NCBI GenBank assembly: GCA_030683155.1
Contig: JAUXMV010000090.1
Span: 1-64,000 of the forward strand
Direction of reading: 5' to 3'
Length of the DNA: 64,000 nt
Source: Bacteroidales bacterium
Lineage (GTDB): Bacteria; Bacteroidota; Bacteroidia; Bacteroidales; F082
Notes under the pieces: generated by a model
What the model saw: the letters and a program-made list of their open reading frames with translations, nothing else
What the model was told of the DNA's origin: nothing
Database searches by the model: none
Translations under genes and position numbers: made by a program
Shown: in pieces, positions 17,586 through 27,100 of the stretch
How positions within the stretch are numbered: the stretch's first letter is position 1
Layout: the number at the start of each line of letters is the position of its first letter

Positions 17586-20050
17586 AAAAAACTGTATTAT
17601 TTCTGTTTTTGATGCTTTTAAGCTTGGTTATCATTGCGCAAAAGGCAGTTGTCAGACAGGCTGATAAACATTTTGCTGTCCATAATTTTGCCAAAGCAGC
17701 TAAAATGTGGGAGAAAGCTTTCCATCGCACTGACGATTTGAGGGATAAGCAATTGCTTGCCTTCAGAATTGGAAGTGCCTATCACAGAATGAACCGTTTC
17801 GAAGAAGCTTTGCAATGGTATGCTGATGCCAATGGCGAAGAACCATCTCAGATAGATTGGGTGTTGGCGCTAACGGACGCATTTTTAAGATCAGGAAATA
17901 TTAAATCGGCTAAATTAACTGCTGTTCATGCTTTGAAACTTAACCCAGTTTCAGCTGAAGCGAAAAGATTTCTGGCAATGATTGAGCAATATGAGACTCA
18001 ATCTCAATTGATGGAAAATTTGGTTCAGGCTGCTGCGGGTATCAACAGCCAATGGAGCGATTATGCTCCGGGCTGGCTGAATGGCGACTTGGTGATTTCT
18101 TCTTCACGAAAAGAAAATGGAGTTTCCGATTCTGATGGCCGCACTGCCGAAGGTTTCTCCAGGCTATATCTGTTTATTGCCAATCTTTATGGCGATTTTG
18201 GAAATGCAATTCCATTGCCGGTTGGAGGAAATTCAAATACCGGAACGCTGAGTTTCGATAAAGCAAACGAAAGGGTATTTTTCACCCGCTGCAATAATCG
18301 TAAACGCAGGTGTACCATCATGGAAGCGAAATTCGATCAGGAAACTTTCTTTTTTTCAAGGGCAAAACCTGCTTCATTTGTAAACCGAAAATATAACTTC
18401 GGCCATCCTCATGTTCGTGAAGATGGAAAAAAGATGTATTTCATCGCTAATTTGCCAGGCGGCTTCGGTGGAAATGATATCTACAGCATAACCATAAAAC
18501 CTGATGGCAGTTTTGGCCTCCCAATAAATCTGGGGGCTGTTGTTAATACATCTTTTGATGAACTTTTTCCAACAACATCGGGTGATAGCCTGTTGTTTTT
18601 TTCTTCCTGCGGTCATCCGGGGTTTGGAGGACTTGATATTTTTTATGCTTTTGATCGTGCCGGCAGCTTCAACGAAATTGGCCTGCTCACTGCACCATTC
18701 AACTCAACTTCTGATGATTTTGGCCTTGCAATAAAAGCCGGAACAACCCAAGGCGCCTTCAGTTCAAACCGAAACAGACCAAATGGTGATGACATTTTTT
18801 TCTTTGATGATTATCCGATACGAAAGATTGTTAAAGGACGTGCACTTGATGCCCGGACGCTTAATCCTGTTGCCAATGCCGACATACAAATAAAGGATAA
18901 TGATAACAAAATCTACACTTTGCAAACTTCTTCCGCAGGGACTTTTACAGTATCTGTTCCTGTGTATTCATCAGGAAAAGTGACTGCCACGCACCCCGAA
19001 TATCTTGAAGAAGTAAAAGATTTTCTCAGTGCCGAAAGCCATCAAGCAATACCTGATATTGAATTTTTATTAAGACGGCGCAACCACATAGCAGGAGTTA
19101 GTGGTAAAGTCACAGAAAGAGAAACGGGTAAAATTATCGCCAACCAAGTGGTATCTATCAATAGTTCAGGTGGTTTTCTGGCAATGACGAGAACAAATGA
19201 CAATGGTGTTTACCTTTTTGACTCCTTAAAAGTTGATTTCCTTTACAGCCTGAAAATAGAAAAAGATGGCTATTTCACTGAATCGCGTGTTGTACGCATT
19301 CCAGAAATAGATAAACCGATGATTCTGCAGAAATCAAACGGCTATGATCTGGATTTTGAGTTGACACCTATCGTGATGAAAAAGGAAATTGCACTGAACG
19401 ATATTTATTATGATTTTGATAAAGCTACTTTAAGGGAGTCTTCAAAGATTGAACTTGATAAATTGGTTTCTATGTTGCGCGAGACACCAAAAGTCAGGGT
19501 CCAGATCAGCTCACATACTGATACACGTGGTACGGATAAATACAACGACAGGCTGTCTGCCGAAAGAGCAAAGTCGGTGGTGGACTACCTTATTTTAAAT
19601 GGTATTTCAAAGTCACGATTGGTTTCAAGGGGCTATGGAAAACGCAATCCTGTAATCAGAAACGCGAGATCAGAAGCAGAGCATCAAGCCAACAGAAGAA
19701 CAACTTTTCAGGTTTTGGACATGAATGCCGCAATTGAAAGTGTCTCTACTGATAATATTTCAGCTGAGAATCAAAGGCTCGTATATAGGGTTCAGATCAT
19801 TGTTTCTTCTTTGAAGCGCAATCCTGACAATGATTTTGGAGTCTTGAAAGGAATGCTGGACAACATTCGTTTCACAGAACATCAGCAAGGTGGGGTTTTC
19901 AGATATGAAGTTGGTGACAGATATAGTATTTCAGAGGCAGAGGTATTGCGCAACCGCATTCGCAATGCAGGTTTTCCTGATGCATTTGTTATACCATACA
20001 TAGACAATGTACGCGTTTCTCTGCAACAAGCCAAAGATTTCAGACCATGA
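17582..20050 (+). CDS. OmpA family protein with TPR, PD40 propeller and SPOR-like C-terminus
   Basis: This 822-residue protein begins with a signal peptide (about 1-20). Its domains in order are a TPR-like helical region (25-150), a WD40-like PD40 propeller (about 160-410), two carboxypeptidase-regulatory-like beta domains (about 418-500 and 505-595) and an OmpA peptidoglycan-binding domain (605-715; IYYDFDKATL, HTDTRGTDKYNDRLSAERA). A SPOR-like end follows (740-822, YRVQIIVSS to ending RVSLQQAKDF). It overlaps the adhesin gene upstream and the PorP/SprF gene downstream by 4 bases each, so the three are translationally coupled. It probably anchors the surface assembly to the cell wall, much like PorE/PorK-associated OmpA proteins; the exact role is inferred. 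Confidence 0.9.
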   Translation: MKKTVLFLFLMLLSLVIIAQKAVVRQADKHFAVHNFAKAAKMWEKAFHRTDDLRDKQLLAFRIGSAYHRMNRFEEALQWYADANGEEPSQIDWVLALTDAFLRSGNIKSAKLTAVHALKLNPVSAEAKRFLAMIEQYETQSQLMENLVQAAAGINSQWSDYAPGWLNGDLVISSSRKENGVSDSDGRTAEGFSRLYLFIANLYGDFGNAIPLPVGGNSNTGTLSFDKANERVFFTRCNNRKRRCTIMEAKFDQETFFFSRAKPASFVNRKYNFGHPHVREDGKKMYFIANLPGGFGGNDIYSITIKPDGSFGLPINLGAVVNTSFDELFPTTSGDSLLFFSSCGHPGFGGLDIFYAFDRAGSFNEIGLLTAPFNSTSDDFGLAIKAGTTQGAFSSNRNRPNGDDIFFFDDYPIRKIVKGRALDARTLNPVANADIQIKDNDNKIYTLQTSSAGTFTVSVPVYSSGKVTATHPEYLEEVKDFLSAESHQAIPDIEFLLRRRNHIAGVSGKVTERETGKIIANQVVSINSSGGFLAMTRTNDNGVYLFDSLKVDFLYSLKIEKDGYFTESRVVRIPEIDKPMILQKSNGYDLDFELTPIVMKKEIALNDIYYDFDKATLRESSKIELDKLVSMLRETPKVRVQISSHTDTRGTDKYNDRLSAERAKSVVDYLILNGISKSRLVSRGYGKRNPVIRNARSEAEHQANRRTTFQVLDMNAAIESVSTDNISAENQRLVYRVQIIVSSLKRNPDNDFGVLKGMLDNIRFTEHQQGGVFRYEVGDRYSISEAEVLRNRIRNAGFPDAFVIPYIDNVRVSLQQAKDFRP

Positions 20051-20958
20051 AAAAGTTGAACTACAATATCATTTTTGTGCTGATTTTACTTTTTGGAAGT
20101 CAGTTGCTGAAAGGCCAAACAGATGTTCTTTTTAGCAATAGTGGCATGAATGCTGAGGTTTTCAATCCTGCCCTTATTGAAAATAATAATATGATCAATT
20201 TGCAAATGCTCACCCGCAGGCAGTGGGTAGGATTTCCTGATGCGCCAACAGTGGAGCAGTTAAGTCTTTCAACTTTTTTTGATAATAGGTCTATGGGGTT
20301 GAAGTTTTCAGTGATCAATCAGACCGTTGGAAAAGAAATCACGAGAAAACTCAATCTGGCATATGCCTACAGGATTTACCTTAATCCTGAAATAAGCCTC
20401 AATATGGGTCTCTCGGCTGGAATGTATCAAAGACAAATTGAGTTTTCAAAGCTTGTTTTCCTTGATGGAAACGAGCCGATGATCCGGCCTGATGAGCGTT
20501 ACCTGAGGCCAGATTTTGATTTCGGACTTCATTTCATTGCCTATGATTTTGTTTTTGGTTATGCTGCCAAACACCTAACTACACTTGGACGTGATGCTTC
20601 AATATCACGCATACCGATTCATCAGCATCTTTATACTTTTTATCTTTTTCGGCTTTCATACGAAGCGCAACTTAGAGCCGGCCTTTCATTTCATCAGCAA
20701 GGAAAAATCAACTATCTGCAAGCCGATTTGCAACTTTATGTGAATAAACTTCAGGCAGGCATTGGCTGGAGAAACAAGGATGCGTTTCTTATTAAAGCCG
20801 GACTCCGCACTTCCGACCTCATCGAAATTGTTTATAGCTATGATATCGGCATCAATCGGTTTGCCAATTTCAATTCCGGCACCCATGAGTTTGCTGTAAT
20901 CCTTCGTCTTGCAAGAAAAAGCAATGCCTTTCTCTCACCACGTTTTATGGATTATTAA
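20047..20958 (+). CDS. PorP/SprF family outer-membrane protein
   Basis: The 303-residue protein has a signal peptide (ending near LLKGQ), an early FNPALIENNNMINLQ segment and long alternating beta strands of a predicted 13- or 14-stranded barrel. These are the marks of PorP/SprF. In Flavobacterium, SprF is needed for secretion of its neighbour SprB, and type B sorting domains generally depend on a linked SprF-like partner. The position right after a type B adhesin fits that. Its start overlaps the preceding stop (ATGA). No clear terminator hairpin follows. Confidence 0.9.
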   Translation: MKKLNYNIIFVLILLFGSQLLKGQTDVLFSNSGMNAEVFNPALIENNNMINLQMLTRRQWVGFPDAPTVEQLSLSTFFDNRSMGLKFSVINQTVGKEITRKLNLAYAYRIYLNPEISLNMGLSAGMYQRQIEFSKLVFLDGNEPMIRPDERYLRPDFDFGLHFIAYDFVFGYAAKHLTTLGRDASISRIPIHQHLYTFYLFRLSYEAQLRAGLSFHQQGKINYLQADLQLYVNKLQAGIGWRNKDAFLIKAGLRTSDLIEIVYSYDIGINRFANFNSGTHEFAVILRLARKSNAFLSPRFMDY

Positions 20959-21015
20959 ACAACAATTTTAACTTATTTTTCAGCTATTTGCATTGATTTT
21001 GCAAGCAATATGGAT

Positions 21016-21402
21016 TTACATTGAATTGAGATAGTTTGTAAGATTTTCTAAAGCGAAACCAGTCAGTAACATGATGCCAATGAAAAGTGCTGATAGAAGT
21101 ATGCTGATTATTAGCAATATACCAGAAATTGTAAAGTAATTATTGATGTTTTGAAGCGACTTCATCAACATGAATTTGTCGCCTGTAAGCGTAGCAGACT
21201 TTGAGTTTTTAGCAGCCTGATAGACAATTATTCCGAGCCAAATTGGCAACCATGCAATTATAATACCGACAATTGTCAGCGCCATTATTGCACCATAAAT
21301 AATCATGACAATGCCCAAAAACTTCATCCATCCTGAAGCACGGCTGAGCGAATAACTGATTTCCCTTACCAGATTTTCTTCCTCAAATGTTTTTTCTTCC
21401 AT
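21016..21402 (-). CDS. Small membrane protein, DUF5362-like
   Basis: The 128-residue protein has a charged N-terminal tail, two adjacent hydrophobic segments (about 28-60, with a proline-containing WLPIWLG turn) and a third near 90-118. Layout and the YxAAKNSK segment resemble DUF5362 membrane proteins of Bacteroidota. No function is known. It is convergent with the porP/sprF gene and divergent from the MOSC-MogA gene. Confidence 0.7.
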   Translation of the reverse strand: MEEKTFEEENLVREISYSLSRASGWMKFLGIVMIIYGAIMALTIVGIIIAWLPIWLGIIVYQAAKNSKSATLTGDKFMLMKSLQNINNYFTISGILLIISILLSALFIGIMLLTGFALENLTNYLNSM

Positions 21403-21528
21403 TTTCTTTTGTATTGCTTTGTCTGTTAATAATCGTTCTGTTTGTTCTTATGTAACTTCTTTCTGCATTTTACAGAAAAAATATGTGTAAAATTAGTAAT
21501 TTCGCAGAGATATTTTTAAGATATTTTC

Positions 21529-22470
21529 ATGATTTCAAAAGCTAAAATAAGGGTCGTTTCAGTAAATATTTCTGAGAAAAAGGGGACGGTGAAAAAGCCG
21601 GTTCCTTTGATTGAACTCACACATACGGGTGTTTTATCTGATGCACATGCAGGGAGTTGGCACCGGATGGTGAGCCTGCTGGGTACGGAGAGTTTTCGCA
21701 AATTTGAGCTGGAGGCAAAACGCGAAGTGCAATATGGAGAGTTTGCAGAAAACATTACTACTGAAGGCATTATCTTGTATGAAACAGCTCCTTTAGACAA
21801 GCTCTTGATTGGAGAAACGGAGCTCGAAATTACACAGATTGGCAAAAAATGTCATGGAAAAGGTTGCGCGATTTACAACGAGGTTGGAAATTGTGTGATG
21901 CCAAAGGAAGGGATTTTTGCAAGGGTTTTGAAAGGTGGTACAGTGAAAGCCGATGACACAGTGGAGTATCTGCCAAAGATTTTCAAGGTTATGGTGATAA
22001 CGCTTTCTGACAGAGCCAGTCGTGGAGAATATGAAGACCTTAGCGGGCCGGAAATAGTCAGTCATATGCAACAGTTTTTTCTTTCAAACAAATGGAAGTT
22101 TGAAATTGACAAACAATTGATTCCAGATGATCCCGAAATCTTTGAATCGCTCTTGTTGAAGGCACGCTCAGAGGATTATGACATGGTTTTTTCAACCGGA
22201 GGTACCGGAGTTGGCCCTCGCGATAACAGTCCTGAGGTTGCTAAGAAGCTTATTGATAAAGAGATTCCGGGAATTATGGAGGCAATAAGAATGAAATTTG
22301 GTGCTGAAAAACCGAATGCCCTTTTAAGCAGAGGTGTGGCAGGTTTGATGGGAAACACCCTTACTTACGTATTGCCGGGCAGTGTAAAAGCGATAAAAGA
22401 ATACATGGGCGAAATCACAATTACACTTCGACATCTGATTTTTATGCAAAAAGGCATCGATATTCATTGA
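21529..22470 (+). CDS. MOSC domain-MogA fusion protein
   Basis: Residues 1-145 form a MOSC domain with THTGVLSDAHAG, FAENITTEG and a C-x4-C-x6-C cluster starting at KCHGKGCAIYNEVGNC; MOSC domains act in molybdenum-cofactor sulfur chemistry. Residues 150-313 form a MogA/MoaB molybdopterin adenylyltransferase domain with FSTGGTGVGPRD and NALLSRGVAGLMGNT, the MPT- and Mg-ATP-binding loops. The fusion suggests that adenylylation and a later sulfur or sorting step are linked in one chain. No other molybdenum-cofactor gene is in the window. The ATG at 21529 is the only sensible start. Confidence 0.9.
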   Translation: MISKAKIRVVSVNISEKKGTVKKPVPLIELTHTGVLSDAHAGSWHRMVSLLGTESFRKFELEAKREVQYGEFAENITTEGIILYETAPLDKLLIGETELEITQIGKKCHGKGCAIYNEVGNCVMPKEGIFARVLKGGTVKADDTVEYLPKIFKVMVITLSDRASRGEYEDLSGPEIVSHMQQFFLSNKWKFEIDKQLIPDDPEIFESLLLKARSEDYDMVFSTGGTGVGPRDNSPEVAKKLIDKEIPGIMEAIRMKFGAEKPNALLSRGVAGLMGNTLTYVLPGSVKAIKEYMGEITITLRHLIFMQKGIDIH

Positions 22471-22531
22471 GCCTCAAAAATCAATGGTTTTTCGCTCTGA
22501 AACAAAGGCGTTTTTTTGAAATACCTGAAAT

Positions 22532-22825
22532 ATGAAAAGGATTCTACAACATCTGTCGCGTTTTAAATACGTTTACACGCTTTTGGCTTTTGGCTTGTGG
22601 ATGATATTTTTTGATCAAAACAGGATTTTGAATCAAATAAGTTTACAGAAAAGTCTCAGAGGTCTTCTAAGGCAAAAGAACTTTTATGAAACGGAGATCA
22701 AAAAGAATCAGAAAATGAGCAACGATCTTGTTTATGATTCAGCTTTCATGGAAAAGTATGCACGCGAAAAATATCTGTTGAAAAAAGACAACGAGGTCAT
22801 TTATCTTATCGTTAAAGAAGAGTAA
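22532..22825 (+). CDS. FtsB/DivIC family septum formation initiator
   Basis: This 97-residue protein has a short cytoplasmic N-terminus, one membrane helix (about 13-30) and a coiled-coil periplasmic region (35-75). It ends with the MEKYAREKYLLKKDNEVIYL motif seen in FtsB/DivIC proteins. In the divisome it pairs with FtsL and FtsQ. It is 61 bases after the MOSC-MogA gene and may share its transcript. FtsB versus DivIC naming cannot be settled from sequence. Confidence 0.85.
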   Translation: MKRILQHLSRFKYVYTLLAFGLWMIFFDQNRILNQISLQKSLRGLLRQKNFYETEIKKNQKMSNDLVYDSAFMEKYAREKYLLKKDNEVIYLIVKEE

Positions 22826-22851
22826 TTATTTTACTCGATAATCTGCGGTTT

Positions 22852-24057
22852 TTACATCCTGAAATTTTCGACTTCTTCAAAAACCCTTAGAAAATTTCCT
22901 GACCAGATTTTTTGAATTTCTTCTTCAGAATAACCTCTTTTTACAAGCTCAAGGGTAATGTTGCCAATCTGACTTACATCAAAACAATCTGAAAGTCCAC
23001 CGCCGCCATCAAAGTCGGTTCCAATCCCAACATGGTTGATGCCTGCAACGCGTACAATATGATCGACATGGTCCACGAGCTCAGAAACTGATGCCAAAGG
23101 AGTTGGATATTTTCTTTCAATGGCATTCCATTCTTCGCGTGCGATGACTGATTCTTCATCGGAGAGCCCTTCAAAATTGTTGTATTTTTCTCGAATTGCT
23201 GCACGCTCATTGTCTTTTTCGGGATTTGGCTCTTGTTTTTTGACATAGGCGCTTAAGATACAAACCTGAGCAACACCACCATTTTCTTTGAGCACAAGAA
23301 GCATGTCATCAGTAAGATTTCTTGGATTGTCGCAAATTGCTCTGGCATTGGAATGTGATGCTATCACAGGCGTCAAACTCGTTGCAATCACATCATAAAA
23401 AGCTTTATCTGAAATGTGACTGATATCTATCATCATACCAATCCTGTTCATTTCATTTATTACCTTCCTGCCAAAATCCGTCAAACCTCCATGCTCTTCC
23501 TTATCGGTCGAAGAGTCGCAGATATCGTTGTTTTTTGTGTGAGAAAGGGTGATGTATCGTGCGCCAAGCCGGTAATATTCTTCAACCATATTGATGTCTT
23601 CACCGATTGGATAACCATTTTCAAGGCCAAGGTAAATGGCGCGTTTGCCAAGTTTTTTCAGTTTAATGGCATCCTTGGAAGTGAGAGCAATCTCAGCTTT
23701 TTCGGGATACATTGCAATTGTTTTGTGAACCCTGTCAAAAACATCCAACGCCCTTTCCCTGGCCTTTTGATTCCCTTCAGGGGTGCGTGGGCCTTGTCCG
23801 ACAAAAACAGCAAAAAAAACTGCATCGAGACTGCCTTCTTCCATGCGTGGAAAGTCAATTTTACCGCCGCGGTTTCGGGGGTCGTTTTTTTTACTTATAT
23901 CAAAGCCGGGTCGGTAAAGCATTAAGGGTGTGTCGGTATGACTGTCCAAAGTCAGTACTTTTTTGTGAATATTTGCTGCTTTTTCCTCCAAATTTTGTGC
24001 AAATGAAGAATAAATGAGCAGAGAGCCAACTAAAATTAAAACAGTTCGATGAAGCAT
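22852..24057 (-). CDS. Membrane dipeptidase (peptidase M19)
   Basis: The 401-residue protein has a signal peptide ending in SSFAQ and a renal-dipeptidase-like TIM barrel. Zinc ligands are visible: HxD in LDSHTDTPLM, Glu in GLENGYPIG, and His in DISHISDKAF and IASHSNARAI; HVGIGTDFDGGGG near the end is the family signature. It hydrolyses dipeptides, probably in the periplasm. It is a single gene, tail to tail with the ftsB-like gene (26 bases apart). Confidence 0.93.
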   Translation of the reverse strand: MLHRTVLILVGSLLIYSSFAQNLEEKAANIHKKVLTLDSHTDTPLMLYRPGFDISKKNDPRNRGGKIDFPRMEEGSLDAVFFAVFVGQGPRTPEGNQKARERALDVFDRVHKTIAMYPEKAEIALTSKDAIKLKKLGKRAIYLGLENGYPIGEDINMVEEYYRLGARYITLSHTKNNDICDSSTDKEEHGGLTDFGRKVINEMNRIGMMIDISHISDKAFYDVIATSLTPVIASHSNARAICDNPRNLTDDMLLVLKENGGVAQVCILSAYVKKQEPNPEKDNERAAIREKYNNFEGLSDEESVIAREEWNAIERKYPTPLASVSELVDHVDHIVRVAGINHVGIGTDFDGGGGLSDCFDVSQIGNITLELVKRGYSEEEIQKIWSGNFLRVFEEVENFRM

Positions 24058-24191
24058 TTCTAATAGGGATTTGAAGACTACTTAAATAAGTTTACATGAC
24101 AAAAGGAATGAACTTTTTATTCCATTCTTTGTGAAATTTCGATTATGAATGAAGACAACATTTGGAGTTTTCACGTGAAAAGGTGCTGCTA

Positions 24192-27100
24192 TTACAATCT
24201 GATAAGTCTGGATGAAACCATTTTTTGTCCGGAAATAATCTGAACCAGATAAACGCCTTTTGGCATAATTATTCCGTTTTCATCTTTCCCATCCCATTGA
24301 AATACTTGTTTTTCCGATGAACTATCAGGCGTAAATATTATTGTTTTAATCAACCTGCCGTCAATAGAAAAAATCTTCAATTCCTGTGAATCTTTTTCTG
24401 AAGACAGTAATTCAATTTCAACATTGGCATTGGATGGGTTTGGTCTGATTGATAGAGCAATTGAATTAGTGAGTCCGGCGATTTCTTTTTCAGGGACTGA
24501 AACCATAAACTGTTCCAGCTCAAAAAATATCAGTATCTCTGCCATTAGATTGCGTCTGCCCTCAAAATTTTCCAGGCTTCCATAGCTTCCAAATTCAAGC
24601 ATTGATCCTATTGTTTTATATCCAAATCCTTCAAAACCTATCATTGTGTATGCTGTTGGAGAAAAATCGGTATAAAACAAAGGAAATGCAGGAGGTTGAA
24701 AAGTAAGATGATAAAGCAGAACATTGTACAATCCCGAAAATGGAAAATTCATGTTGTGGGCAAATGATTCATTTGTACCAATAAGATGGTTAAAATAAGC
24801 ACCTTGATTAATGTTCAGCCATTGTATGTTAAACTTATTGTGCACTGCTGTTTGAGGATCATTTCTCCAGGTTCTGCTTCCTTCCATATAAAGTTTGCCT
24901 CCTTCCAGAAGATAGTTGGAAAGCAAGGCTCCTTCATCTTGTGTAAGAACTGTGTTTGTGTAATAGGTTCCAAGGCAAACTATTGCTGCTCTGTAAATAT
25001 CCAGATTCGAAGGCAGCGTCGTGGAATAAACATATTGAATCTGCAAACTGTCAAGTGCTGCAGTAATGGCTGAAGCTGACAGATTATTCTGTGCTTTATT
25101 GAATACAAGCAAAGGGAATTTGCCAACTTGAAAACTTAGAGTGTCATTCCACTGATTGTTGTTTGCATCTATAATTGAAACATTGAAACCAATTTCATGC
25201 CCAAATGGACAATCGGGAGAAATCGTAAGAGTGTAGTTTGCTGGTCTGATATGTCCTGGTGGGATATCGCCGATTATTGCGCTGTTGCCTTCATTAAAAC
25301 TAACGTAAGTATCATTTGTAGTCAAAATCGCTGAAGCAAGTTGTGCTCTTGCTCTACCCTTATTTCTGAAGTTCAGAATCAGATCAAATGTTTCGCTGGG
25401 ATCAGGTTGATTGTCTTCGCCATCCTCAATGGATTTGCCAGCAAGATACACTTCAGGTGCATCGGAAACAAAAGTCATCTTCCCATTTCTTGTCATTGAA
25501 TTTGAAACAAAACTTAAATCGGTGATAAAGTTGTGCTGATCCGGACAGTCAAAAGAAATACTGAATTCAAATGCCTGTGGAATCGTAATGCTTGACATTG
25601 CCTGAAGATTTCCAATAGCAATTTGATTTGAAACAATTTCAAGATAAGAGTCATTTGAACTAACTGTTGCCACAAGATCGTTGATGTCAGAGTTTGAAAC
25701 ATTGGTAACAGTCAATTCTGTCCATACAGTGCTCCCGTTTTGAGGAGGGGAGTCATCCGTCTGAACGACCTTGTATTCATAGCGTAAGTCATTAGAAATC
25801 TGAAATATTTTTTGATCCGAAATTCCAAGGTCATCGATAACTTTAATGCATAGATTACTAATATTTTCAATATCTTCAATCATTCCGCTCAAAAATCCTT
25901 CATTACTTATCGAAATTCCCTGAGGGATATTTTCAGGGACGAGTCTGAACGAATTTTGTGGCAAAGCTCTTTCATTGGAGCCTTTCACAAGTTGAAAATC
26001 ACTGTTGTTTCCTGCTGAAACACCTGAATACCAAAGGATATTTTCATTGACAAGGATGTCATTGAAATAGTATTCGATGTTTCCGTTGGGATAAAGAATA
26101 ACAGCAAATTCACCATCGCCAATATTTTGATCGTAATACATTAAAGGCTGTTTCCACCTGAAAGCTGCCTGATGTTCGTTTCCTTCATACCAGATGCCTT
26201 CAGCTTGTTTTGTGCCCGGATAGTATTTTATTGGTGTGAAAAGGAAGGCCGAAATGTTTTTCATTGTTCTGAAAAGAAGATAGGTGTCTTTATAGTATGG
26301 CCACGGATAAATGCCTTCTTCAAAAAGAATGAAACCGTCCTTGTGAATAAAAACCTCTTCGTATGTTTCTCCGTAAAATGGAAAACTGAAATCAAGGGTT
26401 TTGCGTGCGAATTTTAGATTTGGCGCTTCCAGTTCGAGCTGTTCAGCACCGATTTCAGGAAAGCTATCTTCAAAAAACTGCTGATGATATGGGGTTATAA
26501 GTTTCCAGTTTAGCGGTTCAATACCACCTGAAGCTTCCATTTGATAACCCGCATCAAAAACCGGAATCTGCTCTGTTTCAATCTTGACTTTGTCGAAAGT
26601 TGGATTGTGCCTCACGCGCAATCGTGTAATATCATTGTCTGTAAGATGCACATTCTGTTCTTCGCAGGAAAATTCCTGAGCTTCATTCCCGTTGTAATCA
26701 ATTATAGAATAGTGGATTATCTCTCCAGAACCTTCTGATAGCGGATCGTTTTCATGGACTTCAAGGTAGAAATCGGCAAATTGGCCAACTTCAACAAAAC
26801 TTAAAAGTGGTGTAATATCAAGTCCTATTTCAATTGTTTTGTTGTTGGGATCAGTAGAGCCACCTTGCATGTATCGCGGGCCACCTTGAAAGTTAAAAAC
26901 TGGGAAACTGAGCAGATGGTCAGGAGTATTGTTAGCTGTATCGCTTGAAACCCCTGCCATAATTCGTACTTGTTCCCTACGGTCGTGTTTGATTGTAAGC
27001 TTAATGGTTAGCAACGGCTCATACACTTCCTTAACATCCAAAATGTCAACCTGATGGTTCCAGATTCCACCATCTACAATGTTCTCAGCCAGCAATTTAT

